From Granulicella rosea (GTDB lineage Bacteria; Acidobacteriota; Terriglobia; Terriglobales; Acidobacteriaceae): a DNA stretch of 64,000 nucleotides. The notes under the pieces were generated by a model. It searched no databases and was not told where the DNA came from. It saw nothing but the letters and a program-made list of their open reading frames with translations. Position 1 is the first letter of the stretch, and each line of letters starts with the position of its first letter. Shown piece after piece: positions 57,737 to 64,000 of the stretch. The translations under genes and the position numbers were made by a program. Location: NCBI RefSeq assembly GCF_900188085.1, contig NZ_FZOU01000002.1, forward strand, positions 310,001 through 374,000, read 5' to 3'.

Positions 57737-58666
57737 CTAAAATCCCTTCTGCCGCCGATATGCGCGGACGACCTCTTCGACATCGCGATGCTGGCCATCG
57801 ACCGCATCGTTCATTGCCTGCATCTCCCCGGCCGAGACCTTCCCCGCCATGCGATCGAGCGCCGTTTGTATCTCTGGATGGGTCCGCAGGGAGTCCTCAC
57901 GGAAGAGCGGCACGGCCTCATACGGCGGGAAATAATGCAGGTCGTCTTTCAGTACGCTGAAGCCAAGAGACCGGATGGCTCCATCCGTAGAATTACCCGC
58001 CACAATGTCAACCTGGTTGGACGCGAGCGCTCGATAAAGCAAGCCCAGGTCCATCACTCTTTGTCGCTTATCGAATACAAGATGATACCGCTGGATTAAA
58101 CCAGCCAGTCCGTCGGGGCGCGACTGAAACTCGTACCCCACACCCAGCCGCCATGGCTGCCCCGGCGCCGGGGTGAGCCGCGCGACATCGGAGATCGTCC
58201 GCACGCCCAGCCGCTTCGCGTCGCTGTCCCGTATGACCATGGCAAAGGTATCCTCGAAGCCGAGTGGAGCTTCGGCGCGAACATGGTAACGCTGCTCGTA
58301 CATCGTCCGCACGTTCGCGAGCACACGCGTGGCGTCGCGGTCGAGCGGTTGCTTCAGCACCGCGGACAGGGCGGTGCCGGTGTATTCGACATAGCCATCG
58401 ATGCGCCCGCTGATCAGCGCCTGATGGCAGAGATAGCTGCCGGCAAGATAGAACCGGCGCTCCACGCGCTGCGGTCTTCCCTCTTCGGCCGAGACTGCCT
58501 CAATCTCCTGCGCGACAAGCTCTCCCAGCACGACCTGCTCGGTGAAGTTCTTCGCGCCGATCGTGATGCGCGAGGAACGCGGCGGAGCGCAGCCCAGCAG
58601 AAGCGAAAGTGTGCCCCAGATCACGCCTGCTATGAACCCTGAGCCTCGGACCCGGAACGCTTGCAT
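57737..58666 (-). CDS. Glycine betaine/choline-type ABC transporter binding lipoprotein
   Basis: This is a 309-residue OpuC/OsmF-type binding protein. The lipobox is LLLGC with Cys26, so it should be a lipoprotein. The mature part starts ITIGAKNFTEQVVLGELVAQ, the classic family opening. ISGRIDGYVEYTGTALSAV and ASNQVDIVAGNSTDGAIRSL hold the aromatic and Asp ligand residues. ATG 58666 overlaps the permease stop as TGATG. With the permease and ATPase it forms a complete importer of a quaternary amine or similar osmolyte. Confidence 0.9.
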   Translation of the reverse strand: MQAFRVRGSGFIAGVIWGTLSLLLGCAPPRSSRITIGAKNFTEQVVLGELVAQEIEAVSAEEGRPQRVERRFYLAGSYLCHQALISGRIDGYVEYTGTALSAVLKQPLDRDATRVLANVRTMYEQRYHVRAEAPLGFEDTFAMVIRDSDAKRLGVRTISDVARLTPAPGQPWRLGVGYEFQSRPDGLAGLIQRYHLVFDKRQRVMDLGLLYRALASNQVDIVAGNSTDGAIRSLGFSVLKDDLHYFPPYEAVPLFREDSLRTHPEIQTALDRMAGKVSAGEMQAMNDAVDGQHRDVEEVVRAYRRQKGF

Positions 58667-59294
58667 CACCGCCGCACCGCCACGCGCTTCTCGATGAAGC
58701 CGAGCAAGGCGTCCGCGACCAGGGCGAGCAGCGCCGCCGGTATGGCTCCTGCAAGTACAAGGCCGTTGTCGACGCTCGCCACGCCGCGAAAGATAAGTTC
58801 GCCCAAACCACCGGCTCCAATGGCCGCCGCGATCGTCGCCACCCCCACGCAGGTTACGGTCGCGGTCCGCAGCCCGGCAAGGATGACGCTTGAGGCCAGC
58901 GGCAGCTCCACCTTTGTCAACCGTTGCCAGCCCGTCATGCCCATCGCCCGCGCGACGTCGATCAGCGCCGGATCCACGCTGCGGACCCCAGCGTAGGTAT
59001 TGCGCAGGATCGGCAGCAGCGCGTAGCCGGTAAGCGCGAGGATGGCGAGACGCGCCGCGTTTTCGCCCAGGAACGGCACCGGCAGCAGCAGGCCGAAGAG
59101 CGCGAGGCTCGGGATGACCTGCACGACGTTGGCGAAGGCGATCGCCGGACGCGCGGCCCACTCGTACCGCGTGAGCAGCACGCCTGCCGGAAGCCCGATC
59201 GCGATGGCCAGCAGCATGGCGAAGCCCGTAAGCCACAGATGTTCGAAGCTGAGGCGGGCGATCTCGGCGCCATGCTGATGCAGGAATACGCCCA

Positions 59295-59295
<1 letters not shown>
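58666..59295 (-). CDS. Glycine betaine/choline-type ABC transporter permease
   Basis: This 209-residue OpuBB/ProW-type permease has the family segments GLPAGVLLTRYEWAARPAIA, NVVQVIPSLALFGLLLPV and the coupling motif DVARAMGMTGWQRLTKVELP. Five to six helices are expected. It ends inside the start of the binding-protein gene and starts one base from the ATPase stop, so the order in the operon is ATPase, permease, binding protein. Confidence 0.92.
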
Positions 59296-60038
<743 letters not shown>

Positions 60039-60054
60039 GTAGGCTCCTGGGAAT

Positions 60055-61110
60055 TTACGTTGCGGCGTCGTAGTCGGCGTCCGCTCCCCACTGCTTGCCG
60101 AGCGGCTCGGCTTCATCGGTGGGCGGCACGACGAACGCGGGTACAGCCTCCGGAGCTGCCGCGACCGGCTTCGGCTCTGGCGATTCCGGCGCCACGACCG
60201 GTTCGGCGATCGGCTCCGACGGGGCCGCGCCCTTGACGCGTACGACCGTTATCTTGTCGAAGCCCTCTTTGAAGGCCGGCGGACGCAGGCGTTCCGCCAT
60301 CTTCTGCATTACCTCGTCCGTGACCTGGCGGTCGCGCTTGGAGTTGCGATCCATGCATACGGCCAGCGGCACGTCGAAGAACACAGCCTGAACCTCGTAG
60401 CCGAAGCTCTTCGCCATTTTGATCCACTGCTTGCGCTCGTGCGGGCTCAGGTTGGTCGCGTCGACGTAGTTCCACGGCATCTTCGCGATCAGACGCGCAC
60501 GCAGCAGGCTGCGGAGGGTCGAAAAGACGAGGCCCTGATAGCGCTGTTCGGTGATGTCGTCGAAGAGGATCGAGCGCAGCATGTCGCTCGAAAGCGGGGT
60601 GACGCCGCGGCGCTTGTACCAGGTCGTCTTGCCCGAACCGGGCAGCCCGATGGTCAGCACGACGTATCCGCGCGGGCTCTTGACCGCGGTCTGCTCGGCT
60701 GGCGGGGTTGCAAGCGAGTCCGGCTGGGTCTCGACCACGACCTTCTTCTCCGCTTCGGCCGGCGCGAATCCCTCGGGCGCCGTGAGATCGGGCTGCGACT
60801 CTTCCGGGGGGCCGCCTGCGCTCTCGCCGGCGTCGTCCACAGCGACGGCGTAGTCGGTCTGCCGATCGGCCTGGGGCGCGTCCTGTATGTCCTGCACCTC
60901 TTCGTGGGCCGAGGTTGCCGGCTCCGCGGACGCTTCGAGTTCGACCGGATCCTCAGGCCGTACGATGGGTTCTGGGTAAGTGGGCCGCAGAGGAGCTAGC
61001 TGTCCGGTGGGTAATCCCTGTCCGCTTTTTCCCGTGGACTCCGACTCATTCGGTCCACGTCTGGAACGTCTTCTCATTTTGTCCGATATCCATTCGCGCA
61101 CATTGCGCAT
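60055..61110 (-). CDS. Polynucleotide-kinase-like ATPase with disordered N-terminus
   Basis: The protein has about 350 residues. The first ~160 are Glu/Pro/Ala-rich and probably disordered. The kinase domain begins YVVLTIGLPGSGKTTWYKRR (Walker A), has SSDMLRSILFDD with the catalytic Asp, and YVDATNLSPHERKQWIKMAK, typical of the T4 Pnk / AAA_33 group. VQAVFFDVPLAVCMDRNSKR is the lid region. The substrate, RNA 5' ends or a small molecule, is unknown. ATG 61110 is my choice; ATG 61074 or starts up to 61188 are possible. A Pro/Ala-rich tail ends the protein. Confidence 0.75.
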   Translation of the reverse strand: MRNVREWISDKMRRRSRRGPNESESTGKSGQGLPTGQLAPLRPTYPEPIVRPEDPVELEASAEPATSAHEEVQDIQDAPQADRQTDYAVAVDDAGESAGGPPEESQPDLTAPEGFAPAEAEKKVVVETQPDSLATPPAEQTAVKSPRGYVVLTIGLPGSGKTTWYKRRGVTPLSSDMLRSILFDDITEQRYQGLVFSTLRSLLRARLIAKMPWNYVDATNLSPHERKQWIKMAKSFGYEVQAVFFDVPLAVCMDRNSKRDRQVTDEVMQKMAERLRPPAFKEGFDKITVVRVKGAAPSEPIAEPVVAPESPEPKPVAAAPEAVPAFVVPPTDEAEPLGKQWGADADYDAAT

Positions 61111-61348
61111 AAGTTCAAGCACCTGAAAACAATGTCTGTCGCCAGCGTGTAACACGTCCATACTACCCGCTGACACCCGGCGCGCCAATCCCCCGTTCCC
61201 CGGGGCGTACCAGAATGGATGCGGCGCGGGACAGATTTGCGCCCGCCGAACCCCGGTGATAGCCTTTCGGATGGGGATACCCGTGCGTATATCGGACTGA
61301 AAACCCCGGAACCATAGCGCATTTCAAATCGTCAGGAGCAAACTGAAC

Positions 61349-62356
61349 ATGGCAGTCAAGGTTGGCATCAACGGATTCGGCCGCATCGGCCGCAACGTAT
61401 TCCGCACGGCGCTCGGCAACCCCGAGATCGATTTCGTCGCCGTCAACGACCTCACCACCCCGGCCACCCTTGCACACCTGTTGAAGTACGACTCCATCCT
61501 CGGCAACCTGAAGAACGAGATCAGCTTCGGCGAGGACTTTATCTCGGTCGACGGCAAGAAGATCAAGGTCTTCGCCGAGCGCGACCCGGCAAAGCTCGAC
61601 TGGGCGTCCGTTGGCGCGGAGGTCGTTGTCGAATCGACCGGCTTCTTCACCGACGCGACCAAGGCGAAGGCTCATCTCGGATCGACCGTCAAGAAAGTCA
61701 TCATCTCCGCCCCGGCAACGAATGAGGATCTGACCATCGTTCTGGGCGTGAACTCGGACAAGTACGACCCGGCGGCGCACCACGTCATCTCGAACGCGAG
61801 CTGCACGACCAACTGTCTCGCGCCGGTGGTCAAGGTGCTGCACGACACGTTCGGCATCGCCAGCGGCATCATGACGACGATCCACAGTTACACGAACGAT
61901 CAGGTGATCCTCGACACGCCGCACAAGGATATCCGCCGCGCCCGCGCCGCTGCCCTTTCGATGATTCCCTCTTCGACCGGCGCCGCGAAGGCTCTGAAGC
62001 TGGTCATTCCCGCGATGTCCGGCAAGCTGGACGGCTTTGCGATCCGCGTCCCGACCCCGAACGTCTCGGTCGTCGACCTTACGTTCGTTGCCGAAAAGCC
62101 GATCTCGGTCGCCGCGATCAACGAGGCAATCAAGGCCGCCAGTGAATCGGGCGCGCTCAAGGGCATCCTTGGCTATACCGAAGAGGAGCTGGTCTCGGTG
62201 GACTTCCGTGGCGACGCCCGCTCGAGCATCTTCGACTCCAAGCTGACGAAGGTGGTCGGCACGACCGGTAAGGTGATCAGCTGGTACGACAACGAGTGGG
62301 GCTACTCCAGCCGAGTGAAAGACCTGATCCTGTTCCTGGTTGAAAAAGGTCTGTAA
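61349..62356 (+). CDS. gap: Glyceraldehyde-3-phosphate dehydrogenase
   Basis: This glycolytic enzyme has 335 residues. The NAD motif is VGINGFGRIGRNVF, the catalytic Cys152 is in SNASCTTNCLAPV, and the catalytic His lies in TTIHSYTNDQ. The C-terminal SWYDNEWGYSSRVKDL is diagnostic. The start is preceded by AGGAG (61334-61338). A terminator follows at 62382. The gene is monocistronic. Confidence 0.96.
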   Translation: MAVKVGINGFGRIGRNVFRTALGNPEIDFVAVNDLTTPATLAHLLKYDSILGNLKNEISFGEDFISVDGKKIKVFAERDPAKLDWASVGAEVVVESTGFFTDATKAKAHLGSTVKKVIISAPATNEDLTIVLGVNSDKYDPAAHHVISNASCTTNCLAPVVKVLHDTFGIASGIMTTIHSYTNDQVILDTPHKDIRRARAAALSMIPSSTGAAKALKLVIPAMSGKLDGFAIRVPTPNVSVVDLTFVAEKPISVAAINEAIKAASESGALKGILGYTEEELVSVDFRGDARSSIFDSKLTKVVGTTGKVISWYDNEWGYSSRVKDLILFLVEKGL

Positions 62357-62381
62357 CTTAAAACCATTCGCATTTGACGTC

Positions 62382-62416
62382 GCCGAACGAGCAACCCTCG
62401 TTCGGCTTCCTTTCTT
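62382..62416 (+). terminator. Rho-independent terminator after gap
   Basis: The 10-bp arms GCCGAACGAG and CTCGTTCGGC surround a 5-nt loop, followed by TTCCTTTCTT. It overlaps the first codons of a longer reading of the next gene, which favours the start at 62437. Confidence 0.88.
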
Positions 62417-62436
62417 CTGCTAAAAGTCGGGTGCTT

Positions 62437-63795
62437 ATGCTGGAACGCGGATACGTGATCGACTATCGCATTCGGGCCATTGTGGTCTGCGCCGTGTTCG
62501 GCATGCTGACCTACGCGGGACGACACTTTCGCCTCGACGATGCGTACATCTACGCGCGGTACATCGACCACGCGCTGGCGGGCCGTGGGTTGGTCTTCAA
62601 CGACGGCGAGCAGGTCAATGCGTTGACCTCGATCCTCGACACCTGGCTTCAACTGGCGATCGCCTATCTGGCGCACGGGCACATCCTCGTGATTCAGGCG
62701 GTTTTGAGCGGAATCTTTTTTCTCGCTGCCGCTCTCATGGCGGAGAGCCTCGTCCCACTCTCCGGCATCATCATCGCCGCCAGCTCCTACTTCTATTTCA
62801 CGGTCGGGATGGAGACATCCCTATTTCTGTTTTTGCTTATGCTGACCATTCACGCATATGCGCGCGAGAAGGTAGAGTGGCTGCCGCTTCTCTGTGCGCT
62901 CACGCTGCTGACCCGCTTTGAGGGCGGAGCGCTGGTCGCGGTGATCGCGTGGCGGCTTTGGAGCACGCGGCGGCTTCCCTCGCTGCGATCCATGCTGGCG
63001 CCGGCGGTTCTGGCCGTCATCTACTTTGCGTTCAATGAGTTTTTCTACCAGCGGATCCTGCCGCAGTCGGCGAGCGCGAAGCTGGGGCAGGGATTCTCCG
63101 GCTTCTGGGGGCGCTGGCCGACTGCATTTCTGCGATTCCCCGAACTTGTCTACCGTCCCCTCGGCGGGGTCTGGACCTTCGTTCCCCTGTTACTTGTTCT
63201 TGCCTGCTTCGGAGCGTTGGACCCCCGTATGAAGAAACGCAACGAGGTCGCGGTTCCGTTCCTCTTCATCCTCGGTTGCTTTTATGTGCTCTTCAATATT
63301 CCGAACTACCACTGGTACTACGCGCCATTCCTCTACTTCTTTGCGATCTATGCGGTTCGCCTGATTCCAGATACGAAGGCCGCCACCTGGGCGACGCTGG
63401 CCCTGGTCCTGCTGCTCTTCAAGGGTAGCTTCAACTATCTTCGCGACAATGCCGTCGAAAATCCGCAGTACGCGAAGATTGGACAGTGGCTGATGCAGAA
63501 TACCGCCCCCAACGAGCGTATCGCCGCGATTGAGACCGGCACCATTGCCTGGTACTGCGACCGGAACATCATCGATATCGTCGGGCTGACGACTCCGCAG
63601 AATGGAAGATTCACGGCGAAGCGAGACTTTTCTTCATGGATCAAGGACAAGCCCGACCTGATCGTCGTCCATCCGGACCTTCCTTTTGCCTGGGAAAAAG
63701 TAGCCTTCCAGAGCCCCGACTATGAATACGTCCCGGTTCATTTCGACGGAGTCTATCTGCTGCGTCGAAAGCGCACCGAGGCAAAGCTCCCCTGA
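62437..63795 (+). CDS. Multi-pass membrane protein, GT-C-like
   Basis: The protein has about 452 residues with about ten hydrophobic helices. The first loop contains FRLDDAYIYARYIDHALAGR, similar to the DD/DE motif that GT-C glycosyltransferases and the mycobacterial AftB type carry in the first periplasmic loop. The C-terminal ~100 residues are soluble (APNERIAAIETGTIAWYCDR, then IIDIVGLTTPQNG). Donor and acceptor are unknown. ATG 62437 is preferred over TTG 62374, because the gap terminator hairpin lies between the two. Confidence 0.78.
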   Translation: MLERGYVIDYRIRAIVVCAVFGMLTYAGRHFRLDDAYIYARYIDHALAGRGLVFNDGEQVNALTSILDTWLQLAIAYLAHGHILVIQAVLSGIFFLAAALMAESLVPLSGIIIAASSYFYFTVGMETSLFLFLLMLTIHAYAREKVEWLPLLCALTLLTRFEGGALVAVIAWRLWSTRRLPSLRSMLAPAVLAVIYFAFNEFFYQRILPQSASAKLGQGFSGFWGRWPTAFLRFPELVYRPLGGVWTFVPLLLVLACFGALDPRMKKRNEVAVPFLFILGCFYVLFNIPNYHWYYAPFLYFFAIYAVRLIPDTKAATWATLALVLLLFKGSFNYLRDNAVENPQYAKIGQWLMQNTAPNERIAAIETGTIAWYCDRNIIDIVGLTTPQNGRFTAKRDFSSWIKDKPDLIVVHPDLPFAWEKVAFQSPDYEYVPVHFDGVYLLRRKRTEAKLP

Positions 63796-63878
63796 TCGGA
63801 ATTTCTGAAACGGACGGCAACCGTTCCGAATCAAAGAATTGGCAGCGAGTCCACCTGCCGGGATCGAGCACCAAGCCG

Positions 63879-64000
63879 ATGAGCCGTGCATTCAGCGAAA
63901 TTGCCTTCACCCCCAACGTTAAAGCACTCCAGCAGCAACACGGCAGCCGCCGTCAGTACGAGCGCATGGAGCAGTCCGCGCCGGAGGACAGCGGTAAGAC
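63879..64000 (+). CDS. Start of a pyridoxamine 5'-phosphate oxidase-like gene
   Basis: The first 40 codons read MSRAFSEIAFTPNVKALQQQ, then HGSRRQYERMEQ. This N-terminus resembles a subgroup of FMN-binding PNPOx-like proteins that open with F-x-x-IAFT-P-x-V-x-x-x-Q. The rest is beyond the window. The assignment rests on the short N-terminus only, so it is tentative. No strong ribosome binding site is visible. Confidence 0.5.
   Translation, partial: MSRAFSEIAFTPNVKALQQQHGSRRQYERMEQSAPEDSGK

Overview
The window is about 64 kb of a high-GC chromosome with an inserted lower-GC block. The host looks like an acidobacterium of the Terriglobia type (Terriglobus, Granulicella, Edaphobacter relatives). 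This is an inference from gene style: bacillithiol-type BshA, a Ser/Thr kinase fused to a TPR region, a giant secreted protein with twelve Ig-like repeats and an acidobacterial-style C-terminus, a zinc-ribbon threonine synthase, and DUF3037 beside a HipA-like kinase. No rRNA or other phylogenetic marker is present to prove it.

Layout. 1-12 kb: end of murB, a molybdate transporter (modCBA, minus strand), threonine synthesis (thrC-thrB), thioredoxin, a CBS-domain membrane protein, the two permeases of a peptide transporter on opposite strands, and CDP-glucose synthesis (rfbF-rfbG). 12-18.3 kb: a 1209-residue GH13 enzyme, a PAS histidine kinase, and the HipA-like/DUF3037 pair.

18.31-33.45 kb: an integrated element bounded by a 23-bp direct repeat of the 3' end of tRNA-Ser(GGA). 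It carries a tyrosine integrase, an excisionase-like protein, a large protein with sigma-factor-like segments, small early genes, and a short head block (gp10-like, portal, prohead protease, HK97 major capsid protein). I see no terminase, tail, replication or lysis genes. The right half is cargo: small proteins of unknown function, a DUF4145 zinc-ribbon protein, a broken SRAP gene, another frameshifted gene and a secreted protein. Both ends carry paired TAGTCATAC motifs, probably integrase arm sites; at the left end one overlaps the integrase promoter. It reads as a capsid-encoding phage satellite or a strongly reduced prophage.

33.5-64 kb: ordinary chromosome. It holds the kinase-TPR protein, two large membrane proteins, HAD hydrolases, a GGDEF-EAL protein, tRNA-Leu, secG, a metallo-beta-lactamase-fold hydrolase, an aminotransferase, the Ig-repeat protein, bshA with a YdjC-family deacetylase, tRNA-Val and tRNA-Asp, a LytS-like kinase, ribA, a run of minus-strand genes (kinase-like ATPase, three-gene glycine betaine/choline-type ABC transporter, DinB-like protein), gap, a membrane protein, and the start of a flavin-binding oxidase-like gene.

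Functional links. thrC and thrB overlap and end at a strong terminator. modA, modB and modC are tightly packed. rfbF and rfbG overlap and give two successive steps of CDP-sugar synthesis. bshA follows a deacetylase gene with 2 bp between them. In the element, ATGA or GTGA overlaps tie the excisionase gene to the sigma-like gene and the two small early genes to each other, and portal and protease overlap by 8 bp.
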